Source: Planctomycetia bacterium | Lineage (GTDB): Bacteria; Planctomycetota; Planctomycetia; Pirellulales; UBA1268 | Direction: 5' to 3' | Assembly (NCBI GenBank): GCA_010027105.1 | Contig: RGVT01000017.1 | Coordinates: 1 to 16,534, forward strand | DNA: 16,534 nucleotides | Shown: positions 1-6,700 of the stretch, in pieces | How the letters are laid out: each line of letters opens with the position of its first letter | How positions within the stretch are numbered: the first letter of the stretch is position 1 | Made by a program: the position numbers and the translations under genes | The notes under the pieces: generated by a model | The model's database searches: none | Told to the model about the DNA's origin: nothing | What the model saw: the letters and a program-made list of their open reading frames with translations, nothing else

Positions 1-145
1 TCTTGCCGGAGCCCGTGACGCCCATCAGCACCTGCGACGGCCGACCCTCGTCGATGCCGCGCACGAGCGCCTCGATCGCCGTCGGCTGGTCGCCGGCGGG
101 CTGGTAGGGGCTCACGAGTTCGAACAGCCCTGGGGTGCCCTTCAC
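1..145 (-). CDS. uvrB: UvrB, excinuclease ABC subunit B (N-terminal part; runs off the window)
   Basis: UvrB is the damage-verifying helicase-like ATPase of nucleotide excision repair; it is loaded by UvrA and recruits UvrC. Only the first 48 codons are present. They read with the typical UvrB opening: YQPAGDQ at residues 14-20, then GVTGSGK at 42-48, which is the Walker A loop cut by the window edge. The start is GTG at 145-143, supported by a GAGG Shine-Dalgarno at 155-152 with 6 nt spacing. The GTG overlaps the TGA of the upstream comEA-like gene in a GTGA junction, so translation is probably coupled. The identification rests on the conserved N-terminus alone, but YQPAGDQ plus GVTGSGK in this spacing is distinctive for UvrB. 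Nothing can be said about the rest of the protein. Confidence 0.93.
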   Translation of the reverse strand, partial: MKGTPGLFELVSPYQPAGDQPTAIEALVRGIDEGRPSQVLMGVTGSGK

Positions 146-549
146 GGCGCACCTCGCGACGCGTCCCGACGCGGTTCGATCGGGCGCAGGTGGGGGCGCA
201 TCCGCTCGAGGGTCGTCGGGCCGATCCCCGGCACGTCGAGGAGCGCCTCGACCGTCGGAAACGGCCCATGGGCCTCCCGGTGCTCGACGATTCGCGCCGC
301 CATGGTCGGACCGAGCCCCGGGAGTTGGGCGAGTTCGACGGCGGGGGCGGTGTTGATGTTGGTCGTGAATCTGGCCGCCGCCACCGGGGGGGCGTCGTGA
401 TCGACCGGGCGGTCGCCCGCGGCCAGCCAGGCACACGCGGCGAGCAGCAGCCCAGCGGCCGCGCAGGCCACGATCGGCTGCAGCCGGGCGGGGATCAGAG
501 CGGTGTCACCAGACGACTCGTGCATCGTCGTATAGGATACCGACTCCAT
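142..549 (-). CDS. comEA: ComEA-like helix-hairpin-helix DNA-binding protein
   Basis: This is a small membrane-anchored protein of 135 aa from the ATG at 549, or 127 aa from the ATG at 525. A hydrophobic segment (about residues 28-46 of the long form) is followed by a short linker and one ComEA-type domain containing NINTAPAVELAQLPGLG and a second hairpin around LLDVPGIGPTTLERM. The two GxG hairpins are the typical DNA-binding helix-hairpin-helix pair. In known systems ComEA binds incoming DNA during natural transformation; planctomycete relatives are untested and may act in DNA uptake or repair. The 549 start has a GGAGG at 563-559 with 9 nt spacing; the 525 start has no visible Shine-Dalgarno. 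The stop overlaps the uvrB GTG by 4 nt. The domain call is firm; the competence role is inferred and the start is unsettled. Confidence 0.85.
   Translation of the reverse strand: MESVSYTTMHESSGDTALIPARLQPIVACAAAGLLLAACAWLAAGDRPVDHDAPPVAAARFTTNINTAPAVELAQLPGLGPTMAARIVEHREAHGPFPTVEALLDVPGIGPTTLERMRPHLRPIEPRRDASRGAP
530..540. promoter_or_regulatory. Symmetric AT-rich element between divergent comEA and nadC starts
   Basis: The 11-mer GTATAGGATAC is an inverted repeat (GTAT/ATAC) in otherwise GC-rich DNA. TAGGAT at 533-538 resembles a -10 box on the plus strand and TATCCT on the minus strand, so it could serve divergent promoters. No convincing -35 is seen on either side. The AGGA at 534-537 also lies 10 nt before the nadC ATG and could simply be its Shine-Dalgarno. 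If comEA starts at 549, the element lies inside its coding sequence. Confidence 0.25.
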
Positions 550-1525
550 GGCCGACAGCCTCCAGGATGCCTCGCGGGATTTCCGGCAGACCGTCTGGGA
601 CGAGCACCTCGCCGCCCACGTGGCGGCCCGCGCCCGCGACTGGCTCGCGGAGGATCTCGGCCACGAGTGCGACTGGACGAGCGTCGCCACGGTGCCGGGG
701 AACAGGATCGCCCGCCTGAACGTCGTGTGTCGGCGGCCGGGAGTGATCGCCGGACTCGACGCAGCTGGCGTGGTTGCGAGCGTGGCCGACGGGCAGCTCG
801 ACTGGCGGCCGCTGGTCGTCGACGGTGCCCGGACGGCGAAGGGCGACGTGGTCGCCACGCTCGCGGGTCCCGTCCGGAGCGTTCTGGCGGCGGAACGTGT
901 GATCCTCAACATGATCGGGCGGATGTCCGGCGTGGCCACCGCGACGCGGCAGCTCGTCGACGCCGTCGCCGGAACCCGCTGCCGTGTGTACGACACGCGC
1001 AAGACGGTGCCCGGCTGGCGGCTGCTCGACAAGCTCGCCACGCGGCTCGGCGGCGGCTGGAATCACCGCCTGGGTCTCCACGACGCGATCCTCGTCAAAG
1101 ACAATCACCTCGCCGCCCTCGCCGCGGCGGGTTCGGGCCCGGCGGACGCGGTGCGGAAAGCCCGGACCTTCATCGCCACGGCGTTTCCGGCGGACCGCGC
1201 GGAGGCCATGGTGGTGGAGATCGAGGTCGATTCGCTCGCCCAGTTGGAACTCGTCCTGCCGGCCGGGCCGGACATCGTCCTGCTCGACAACATGCCGCTC
1301 GCAACGCTGGTGGAGGCCGTGGCGATTCGCGATCGAATGGGGCCGGCCGATGGGCCACGGGTGATCCTCGAAGCCTCCGGCGGAATCAGGCCCGACACGG
1401 TGCGGGATGTCGCGGAGACCGGTGTGGACCGGGTGAGTAGCGGCTGGCCCACGCACGACGCTCCCTGGCTCGATGTCGGCCTCGACTGGCCGGAAAGCCC
1501 CTCTGGCAACGGCGGAACGACCTGA
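548..1525 (+). CDS. nadC: Nicotinate-nucleotide pyrophosphorylase (carboxylating), quinolinate phosphoribosyltransferase
   Basis: NadC condenses quinolinate with PRPP and releases CO2 to give nicotinate mononucleotide, the step that commits de novo NAD synthesis. The 325-aa protein has the N-terminal open-faced domain (LAEDLG at 33-38, then RPGVIAGL at 63-70) and the phosphoribosyltransferase barrel. Substrate-binding motifs are intact: DTRKT at 149-153, GGGWNHR at 168-174, KDNH at 184-187, EIEVD at 224-228, LLDNM at 245-249 and EASGGI at 275-280. The start ATG has an AGGA 10 nt upstream. The C-terminus carries a short extra tail rich in Ser, Gly and Thr after the usual LDVGLDW ending. No nadA or nadB lies in the window, so the pathway genes are dispersed. 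The family call is secure. Confidence 0.96.
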   Translation: MADSLQDASRDFRQTVWDEHLAAHVAARARDWLAEDLGHECDWTSVATVPGNRIARLNVVCRRPGVIAGLDAAGVVASVADGQLDWRPLVVDGARTAKGDVVATLAGPVRSVLAAERVILNMIGRMSGVATATRQLVDAVAGTRCRVYDTRKTVPGWRLLDKLATRLGGGWNHRLGLHDAILVKDNHLAALAAAGSGPADAVRKARTFIATAFPADRAEAMVVEIEVDSLAQLELVLPAGPDIVLLDNMPLATLVEAVAIRDRMGPADGPRVILEASGGIRPDTVRDVAETGVDRVSSGWPTHDAPWLDVGLDWPESPSGNGGTT

Positions 1526-1952
1526 GTGTTTCGCGGTAGTTCTGGGTATTTCGCGGCGTGGCGCATCCGGCTTTCCCGGGAGCGGGGGTTTTTCTGGTCC
1601 GAAAAGTTGACACCGCGGCCGAGGTCTGCGTACTATTTTCTTAGGTTGAGTCCGTTTTGATCCGTTTCCGCGACATATTCCCTTTCTTCAAGGCAGTCCG
1701 CTCGTGAGTTCCTCAGACCGCGATCGACCCGGGTTCCGGGTTCGTGGTCGAAGTTGAGCCGGGTTTCTTGGACGCCTTCTTCTGTTTCGGGTTCGCAGGT
1801 TCTCGGCTTCTTCTTTCTCACGAACTGGATTTTTCGGGCGCGGAATGACTCCGGCCGGTCTGGCGGCGCCTGCATTGCGGGTGCTGACGCATACCGCCGG
1901 GGATCTCCCCCGACGCGGATCTCGAGGGGCTTGCTGATGACTCGTATGCACC
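1526..1952 (+). other. Intergenic region: promoter and long T/C-rich leader
   Basis: No supported gene lies here. The first 80 nt hold a loose direct repeat (GTTTCGCGG and ATTTCGCGG). A promoter at 1607-1636 follows. From about 1643 to 1952 there is a leader of roughly 310 nt that is richer in T and pyrimidine tracts than its surroundings and carries several GGGTTC/GGGTTT motifs between about 1734 and 1800. A small hairpin, CGGGG-ATCTC-CCCCG, sits at 1898-1912, about 40 nt before the start codon at 1953. I recognise no known riboswitch class. Confidence 0.6.
1607..1636 (+). promoter_or_regulatory. Sigma70-type promoter for the PEP-CTERM gene
   Basis: A perfect -35 hexamer TTGACA (1607-1612) is followed after 18 nt by TACTAT (1631-1636), five of six matches to TATAAT. 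Transcription would start near 1643 and give a leader of about 310 nt ahead of the gene at 1953. It is the closest match to consensus I found in the window. Confidence 0.7.
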
Positions 1953-2774
1953 ATGGCGACATCTTGGCTTTCCCGGTGTGGCGGCTTCGCAGCCGTTGCC
2001 TCGATGGTGGCGTGTCTCTTCGTGGGTCTTGTCGGCGGCCAGCCCGCCGTGCGAGCCGAGTCGATCAAGTCGTCGGACTTCAAGATCGACATCGCGAGCA
2101 ACATGGCGTGGATCGAGAACAAGGATCCTGCGGTGGGGCAGAAGCTCTGGCGGCAAACCGCCATGGAGCAGGCCGTGCTCGCCTCACGACCCTACGTGCG
2201 GGTGACGAACAACGCGGCGGTGGGACAAATCGAGAGCTTCCAGCTCAGCCTTGCGGCTCGGCCCGCGACCGCCGTCACGGCCTGCCTGTGGGAGCCCTCC
2301 CAGGAGAAGTCGCGGTGGACGTGGAACCCGGAGCAGGAGACCGCCCTGTTCAAGTTTGCCAAGCCGGTGGAAAGCGGCGACAGCTTCACGATCAGGCTGG
2401 CGACGGGGCCGCGTGCCGGCGGCCAGGAGTCGTATTCGTTGCTGCAGAACTTCTTCGCCCCGGGGCAGCCGATCTTCGCACAGACGCGGGCGAGCGGGAT
2501 GAGCGGATTTGGCGTGCTGGGCGTGACGGCCTTCGACCCGACCCGGATTTCCAGGTCGTCGCAGACGGCATCGGGAGCCGGCGATGTGGAAGTGATCGAA
2601 CACTTCACCTACAGCCTCGCCAGCGTCGTCATCGACCCGTACAAGACGTACGGCCAGCAGGTCGGGATTACGGTCGCCGCCGTGCCTGAGCCGTCGACGG
2701 TCGGCCTGCTCTCCGGGGCGATGGCTGTGGGCGTCGCTGCAGCCACCTTTCGGCGGCGGCGCACCGCGGCCTGA
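1953..2774 (+). CDS. PEP-CTERM sorting domain-containing secreted protein
   Basis: The 273-aa protein has an N-terminal signal peptide (hydrophobic stretch about residues 10-35) and a C-terminal PEP-CTERM tail: VPEP at 244-247, a hydrophobic helix, then a basic RRRR cluster just before the end. In characterised systems this tail is processed by an exosortase as the protein crosses the membrane, and such proteins often go to the envelope or extracellular matrix. No exosortase gene lies in the window. The central 200 residues match no family I recognise; they are moderately polar and include a GVLGV segment near 187. ATG at 1953 is the only reasonable start in frame; a GAGGGG lies about 23 nt upstream, too far to be convincing. 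The barrel gene follows in the same direction about 130 nt later. Confidence 0.85.
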   Translation: MATSWLSRCGGFAAVASMVACLFVGLVGGQPAVRAESIKSSDFKIDIASNMAWIENKDPAVGQKLWRQTAMEQAVLASRPYVRVTNNAAVGQIESFQLSLAARPATAVTACLWEPSQEKSRWTWNPEQETALFKFAKPVESGDSFTIRLATGPRAGGQESYSLLQNFFAPGQPIFAQTRASGMSGFGVLGVTAFDPTRISRSSQTASGAGDVEVIEHFTYSLASVVIDPYKTYGQQVGITVAAVPEPSTVGLLSGAMAVGVAAATFRRRRTAA

Positions 2775-2908
2775 GACCCGAGAGGGTGGGCGTTCTGGGC
2801 AAGGCCGTCGGGTTATTCTCGTGATGCCGATTGTGCCGGTCCGATAACGGAAGCAGCGAGTTGACCGCGCCGGGGAGTCGCGCGCGGCGTTCGCTGCTGG
2901 GCCGTTCG

Positions 2909-4180
2909 ATGCGTCAATTCACCCTCGAACATGTGCTACAGACCCGCAGGCTGCTGGCCTGCGCCCTGGCCGTATGGCTGGGCGCCTGTGCCTCCACCGG
3001 TCAGGCGCGCGAGCCCGTGGCCGCCGAGCAGGTCGAGGTCGACGCGGCGGCCGACTCTGGCGGCGGGCCGCCCGACGTCGAACTCCTCGCGGCGGAATTC
3101 CCCGAGGAGCAGGGCTCCGCCATCGTGGACATTCCCATCGATGCCGGGAACATTGGGCCCGATTCCGTCGTCGAAGCGATGGGTGAGCCGATGCCGCGCC
3201 AGCGTCGACCGCGCGGGCAGGCGGCCCCTGCCACGAAGTGGCTCGCCGGTGCCGACTATCTGCTTCTGCGGCCCACGTTCAGCAACGCCACCGCGCTGCT
3301 GTCGAACAGGCGATCGGGCGGACTCGTGGGGTTCACGCCCGTCAATAGCTCGCTCGATTCGCTCGACTACGACTTCGGCTACGGCGGCGGAGTCCGCGGG
3401 TTTCTCGGCTATCAGGCCACGCCCGACCACGTCTTTCGGTTCACCTACATGAATTTCTACGCGCAGACGGCCGCGGTGGGCGTGGCCCGAGGCAACTGGG
3501 CCGGCGGGAACGGCACGATCATCCTCGGCCCCTACAACACCGGTGCCGACGCGGTCGGGGAATCGATCTCGTCGGTCGGCAGCGTGGGGCTGAACATCTA
3601 CGACCTCGAATGGGCGCGGCGGATCGACGTCGGGGCCGAGTGCCGCCAGGCTCCGGTCTGGGACGTGGCAGCCGGAGCGGGCATCCGGTTTCTCGACAGC
3701 CGGGTGGGATCCTTGGTGTTCAATGACGTGGTGACCGCCGGCTTCCCGGATCTCCTGGTAACCACCAATCGCACGTTCAGCGGCGTCGGCCCGCGGATCG
3801 CGGGGCAGGTGCGCCGCTATCTCGGGGCGAACCGGCGCTGGAGCGGGTTTGGCGCGGTCGGCGGTTCGCTGCTCGTGGGCAGTCTCTCCAACACGTCCAC
3901 GCGGCTCACGCTCGACCAGGATCAGACCTCGGAAAGCCAGGTCATCGGCGGATCGACGGTGATCCCCAACGTCGACGTGTCGCTCGGGGGCACGTGGCAG
4001 ATGCGGCCTCGGACGAGCATCTCGGTCGGCTGGATGCTGATGTACTTCGGCACCCTGGGATACGCCGAGACGGTCCAGACCAACGCCACGCCCGTCGGCA
4101 CCCCGGTCTCGAGCGTGCCGCTCGCGAACTCGAGCCTGTCGCTCGACGGCGTCTTCTTTCGCCTGACGCACGCTTTCTGA
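2909..4180 (+). CDS. Lpg1974-type outer-membrane beta-barrel protein (putative porin)
   Basis: From ATG 2909 the protein is 423 aa. Residues 1-33 form a signal peptide ending in GACASTGQA; an LGAC inside it could also be a lipobox. A linker rich in Ala, Glu and Pro runs to about residue 108. The barrel then begins with KWLAGADYLLLRPTFS, the motif typical of the Lpg1974 pore-forming family of Legionella and planctomycetes. Alternating polar/aromatic strands follow (DYDFGYGGGVRGFLGY, FRFTYMNFYAQ, GIRFLDSRVG), and the protein ends in FRLTHAF with the terminal Phe favoured by the BAM machinery. The frame is open upstream to a TTG at 2831, but that adds 26 unlikely residues before the signal peptide. 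The exact substrate is unknown; the barrel call is good, the porin role is inferred from the family. Confidence 0.82.
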   Translation: MRQFTLEHVLQTRRLLACALAVWLGACASTGQAREPVAAEQVEVDAAADSGGGPPDVELLAAEFPEEQGSAIVDIPIDAGNIGPDSVVEAMGEPMPRQRRPRGQAAPATKWLAGADYLLLRPTFSNATALLSNRRSGGLVGFTPVNSSLDSLDYDFGYGGGVRGFLGYQATPDHVFRFTYMNFYAQTAAVGVARGNWAGGNGTIILGPYNTGADAVGESISSVGSVGLNIYDLEWARRIDVGAECRQAPVWDVAAGAGIRFLDSRVGSLVFNDVVTAGFPDLLVTTNRTFSGVGPRIAGQVRRYLGANRRWSGFGAVGGSLLVGSLSNTSTRLTLDQDQTSESQVIGGSTVIPNVDVSLGGTWQMRPRTSISVGWMLMYFGTLGYAETVQTNATPVGTPVSSVPLANSSLSLDGVFFRLTHAF

Positions 4181-4285
4181 GGGACTGGCAGACTGGGGAA
4201 CAAGTCTGCCGCCGCAGGATGCGGCGATCGTCGACCCAGGAACCCCTCGGCGTTTCCTGCGGTCGACCATGTGGAAAAAGGCTCC

Positions 4286-4342
4286 GTGGGACAGGCGTCC
4301 CGCCTGTCCTTGCCCGTCGTGGGACAGGCGTCCCGCCTGTCC
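4286..4342 (+). repeat. REP-like hairpin repeat, two direct copies
   Basis: Two identical 24-nt units (4286-4309 and 4319-4342) have a period of 33 nt. Each starts GTG and contains the perfect hairpin GGACAGGCG-TCC-CGCCTGTCC: 9-nt arms with a 3-nt loop. They lie 106 nt downstream of the barrel gene stop. Similar short palindromes are commonly dispersed in planctomycete genomes. No RAYT-type transposase is present in the window. Confidence 0.85.
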
Positions 4343-4603
4343 TGTCCTCATCACCACACCGTGGGACCCGATTCCTGCCGTGTTTTGTTGAAGGCCTCGA
4401 GTTCATCGAGGCTCGCGCAGGGAGTACCCGACCGTCTGCTCCTTCGCCCGGTTCGGCGTCTCGCCGGGGTGGAGATCAGGATCGGCATGCAGACGTTCGC
4501 ATCGGATGTGTGGCTGCGGTTCCAGATGGAGCCGCGGTCGGCCGCGATCGTCTGCTTCAGAACCGCGCGCTCGTTGGGATCACCCTTGAGGCAAGCAAGG
4601 GCA

Positions 4604-4660
4604 GGACAGGCGGGACGCCTGTCCCACGGGAGGGCAGGACAGGCGGGACGCCTGTCCCAC
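4604..4660 (-). repeat. REP-like hairpin repeat, two inverted copies
   Basis: Two copies (4604-4627 and 4637-4660) are exact reverse complements of the units at 4286-4342, again with 33-nt period. The 9-nt spacer differs from the left pair except for a shared TGCCC, so the units rather than the spacers are conserved. Read on the minus strand they lie 70 nt downstream of the rpsU stop, mirroring the left pair behind the barrel gene. Confidence 0.85.
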
Positions 4661-4711
4661 GGGAGGGCAACCGTGCCGAACAGGATTGCCACGAAGGGCT
4701 TTTCCACGGAC

Positions 4712-4743
4712 AACTAGACGCCCAGGAAACTAGACGCCCAGGA
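4712..4743. repeat. Exact 16-bp tandem duplication covering the rpsU stop codon
   Basis: The 16-mer AACTAGACGCCCAGGA occurs twice back to back (4712-4727 and 4728-4743). The copy at 4728-4743 contains the last codons and TAG of rpsU; the other repeats that TAG and the preceding codons just downstream. Translation ends at the first TAG, so the protein is unaffected. It looks like a recent slippage event. Confidence 0.85.
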
Positions 4744-4924
4744 GACGATTCCGCTTCGTGCGGCGCTCGGCCCGCAGGCGGGCGCGGCGGCGGGTTTCGC
4801 TCGGCTTCTCGAAGAATTCGCGGCGACGCATCTCCTTCTTGATGCCGCTGCGCTCCACCAACTTGCGGAAGCGGCGCACCGCCTCCTGAATGCTTTCGCG
4901 TTCTCTGACCGTGAGCTTGACCAT
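4730..4924 (-). CDS. rpsU: 30S ribosomal protein S21 (bS21)
   Basis: The 64-aa, very basic protein matches bS21: MVKLTVRERESIQEAVRRF at the start, then a KKEMRRREFFEKPSETRRR core and a basic tail ending in RLLGV. bS21 sits on the 30S platform near the anti-Shine-Dalgarno end of 16S rRNA and helps initiation. The length is within the normal range for the family. A promoter lies at 4963-4991, giving a 5' leader of about 32 nt. No strong Shine-Dalgarno is visible; a GGGAAA lies just before the ATG. The neighbours dnaG and rpoD, usual in proteobacteria, are absent. The end of the gene is duplicated in tandem (4712-4743). No U-tract terminator follows; the hairpin repeats at 4604-4660 are the nearest structures downstream. 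Confidence 0.95.
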   Translation of the reverse strand: MVKLTVRERESIQEAVRRFRKLVERSGIKKEMRRREFFEKPSETRRRARLRAERRTKRNRLLGV

Positions 4925-4962
4925 GAGTTTCCCGGGGACCGTTTGCGACGAACCAAGCCCAG

Positions 4963-4991
4963 ACTGTAGCGGGTGGCCGCGGAGAAGTCCA
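4963..4991 (-). promoter_or_regulatory. Promoter of rpsU
   Basis: On the minus strand, TGGACT (4991-4986, four of six matches to TTGACA) and TACAGT (4968-4963, four of six matches to TATAAT) are separated by exactly 17 nt. The predicted start near 4956 leaves a leader of about 32 nt before the rpsU ATG. Confidence 0.5.
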
Positions 4992-5122
4992 GAACGCCTG
5001 CTCCTTCGGCTTCCGCTGCGGATGCCGGCGCCGCACCCATTTGCCTGGTGGCCGCCCGATCACCACAATGCCGGCCCGGTGGACGCTCGGAGAGCCACCG
5101 TCACACGGCGGCACCGTCGGCC

Positions 5123-6655
5123 ATGCAGGAACTCGCCAGCCATGCCGGACACGCCGCATTTCCCCTGGCGCTGATGGCGACGGGCATGGCCGCCGCCGAG
5201 TCCCTGCCCGGCCTGCCGGAACTCGTCGTGGCGGCCGTCGCCGCGGTCGTCACCGTGGCCTCCGCACCTCGCGGCCGGCGCTGGCTGGCCTGGGGGCCGA
5301 TCGCGCTGTGTCTCGGCGGCGGAGCGATCGCCGCGTTCGCCGTGGCCCTGCCCGCTGCCCGCGAGTCCGCGGTCCCGTTCATCCGCTTCTGTGCGATCGC
5401 CTCGCTCCTGCAGTCGGTCGTCATCCTGGCCGCCGTGCGCGGCTGGGAGACGTTCGCGCGGCCGATGCCGAAAATCTTCCTCGACGTCCTGCGGTGGATC
5501 GCGGTCGCGGTCGCGCTGCTCGTGGTGCTCTGGGAGGCGGGTATCGACGCCGGCGAACTGCTCACCGGTTCGGCGCTCGTCACCGCCGTGCTCGGGTTCG
5601 CGCTCAAAGACACGCTCGGGAACGTGTTCGCGGGCCTGGCGATCCACGCCGAGCATCCGTTCGAGATCGGCGACTGGATCCAGTACGATGCGAATCCCGC
5701 CCACGTGGGCCGGGTGGTCGAGATCAACTGGAGAGCGACCAAGGTGATCACGCTCGACGAGGCGTACGTGATCATCCCCAACGGGCAGCTCGCCCAGGCT
5801 TCGATTCGCAACTTCACGAAGCCCGAGCCCTGGTCGCGCCGCTCGCTCTACGTGATCACGCCGTACGACGTTCCGCCGCAGCGGGTCCAGTCGATCATCC
5901 TGGATGCGATCCGCGGCAGCTTCGGCGTGCTCGAGCATCCCGCCCCTTCCGTGGTCACGAGCGACTTCAAGGAGCGCGGCGTCGAGCACTGGGTGCGCCT
6001 GTTCACGACCGACTTCGACAAACGCGACCGTGTCGACGGCATGGCCCGCGACCGCATCTGGTATGCATTCGCCCGGCACGGCATCGAGATCCCCGTGGCC
6101 ACCCAGGCGATCCGGCTCACGCACCTGCCACCGCCCGTGGCGGAGTCGGCCTCCGCCGCCGTGGAGCGACGGGTGCGGTGCCTGGAGCAGGTCGGGCTGC
6201 TCGCCGCCCTCGATCCGAGCCAGGTGCGACACCTCGCCGAGGAGGGCGTCGATCGGGTCTACGCTGCCGGCGAGCAGATCATCCGCCAGGGTGACCCCGG
6301 CCGCAGCATGTTCGTCGTCATGGACGGCCGCGTGCAGGTGACCGCCGAGTCGCCGGGAGGGGATCCCGTCGGCATCGCCACCCTGGAGACGGGAGACTAC
6401 TTCGGCGAGATGTCGCTCATGACGGGAGCGCCGCGCGTGGCCACGGTGACGGCCCTCGTGGAGACGCGGCTTCTCGACGTGGGCAACGAGTCGTTCGGCC
6501 GCCTGCTGGCGGCGCGGCCGCAGCTCGTGGAGCAACTCGGCGCCGCGCTGCGCGAGCGGCTGTGCGAGCGGTCGCAGGCGATCGCCGGGGCGGAACGTGG
6601 CGTGCCGGAAGTACAGGACATCTTCCGAAAGATCCGCGAGTTTTTCGGGGTCTGA
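5123..6655 (+). CDS. MscS-family channel with C-terminal cyclic-nucleotide-binding domain
   Basis: From ATG 5123 the protein is 510 aa. Hydrophobic segments at about 32-48, 57-77, 85-105 and 120-140 precede the MscS pore helix and upper beta domain: LVTAVLGFALKDTLGNVFAG at 152-171, then HPFEIGDWI at 178-186, with the long cytoplasmic domain to about 335. A cNMP-binding jelly roll covers about 360-475. Its phosphate-binding cassette reads GEMSLMTGAPRVATV at 428-442 and keeps the Glu (429) and Arg (438) that contact the ribose and phosphate in CRP/HCN folds, so binding is plausible. This is the architecture of bacterial cyclic-nucleotide-gated (bCNG) MscS homologues, some of which open with cAMP and respond poorly to stretch. 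The frame is open to a GTG at 4973, but that adds 50 low-complexity residues. A phosphodiesterase gene follows after 45 nt. Confidence 0.9.
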   Translation: MQELASHAGHAAFPLALMATGMAAAESLPGLPELVVAAVAAVVTVASAPRGRRWLAWGPIALCLGGGAIAAFAVALPAARESAVPFIRFCAIASLLQSVVILAAVRGWETFARPMPKIFLDVLRWIAVAVALLVVLWEAGIDAGELLTGSALVTAVLGFALKDTLGNVFAGLAIHAEHPFEIGDWIQYDANPAHVGRVVEINWRATKVITLDEAYVIIPNGQLAQASIRNFTKPEPWSRRSLYVITPYDVPPQRVQSIILDAIRGSFGVLEHPAPSVVTSDFKERGVEHWVRLFTTDFDKRDRVDGMARDRIWYAFARHGIEIPVATQAIRLTHLPPPVAESASAAVERRVRCLEQVGLLAALDPSQVRHLAEEGVDRVYAAGEQIIRQGDPGRSMFVVMDGRVQVTAESPGGDPVGIATLETGDYFGEMSLMTGAPRVATVTALVETRLLDVGNESFGRLLAARPQLVEQLGAALRERLCERSQAIAGAERGVPEVQDIFRKIREFFGV

Positions 6656-6700
6656 TCCGGAGTCTCCACGGGGTTCGAGAGGATCGGGAGGCGGTCAGCT

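Larger units (their letters stand above)
4181..4729. other. Repeat-bearing non-coding region between convergent genes
   Basis: This stretch separates the barrel gene (plus) from rpsU (minus). It holds two direct pairs of a hairpin repeat in inverted arrangement (4286-4342 and 4604-4660) around a 261-nt core. The frames that stay open here do so because the repeat period of 33 nt is a multiple of three; they begin with GTG or TTG, lack family resemblance and encode only repeat-derived peptides plus an unrecognised core. I see no supported gene. Confidence 0.6.

Noticed and set aside
1754..2689. 311-codon open frame overlapping the PEP-CTERM gene in another frame
   Set aside because: It is Arg/Gly-rich without a domain, while the frame from 1953 has both a signal peptide and a PEP-CTERM tail. 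The first part covers the leader, so a short leader peptide cannot be fully excluded.
2936..4357. 473-codon open frame on the minus strand opposite the barrel gene
   Set aside because: Arg/His/Val/Asp-rich shadow of a clear signal-peptide plus beta-barrel gene on the plus strand; no motif of its own.
4351..4713. 120-codon open frame on the minus strand across the right repeat pair
   Set aside because: The TTG start lies inside the 16-bp duplication after rpsU, it runs through two repeat copies, and no family is recognised. A decayed gene in the core cannot be excluded.
4271..4717. Open frame reading through all four hairpin repeats on the plus strand
   Set aside because: It starts with GTG without a Shine-Dalgarno and is open because the 33-nt period preserves frame. 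The peptide is repeat-derived (GQASRLS, GQAGRLSHGR) with an unrecognised core, and the minus strand is equally open.
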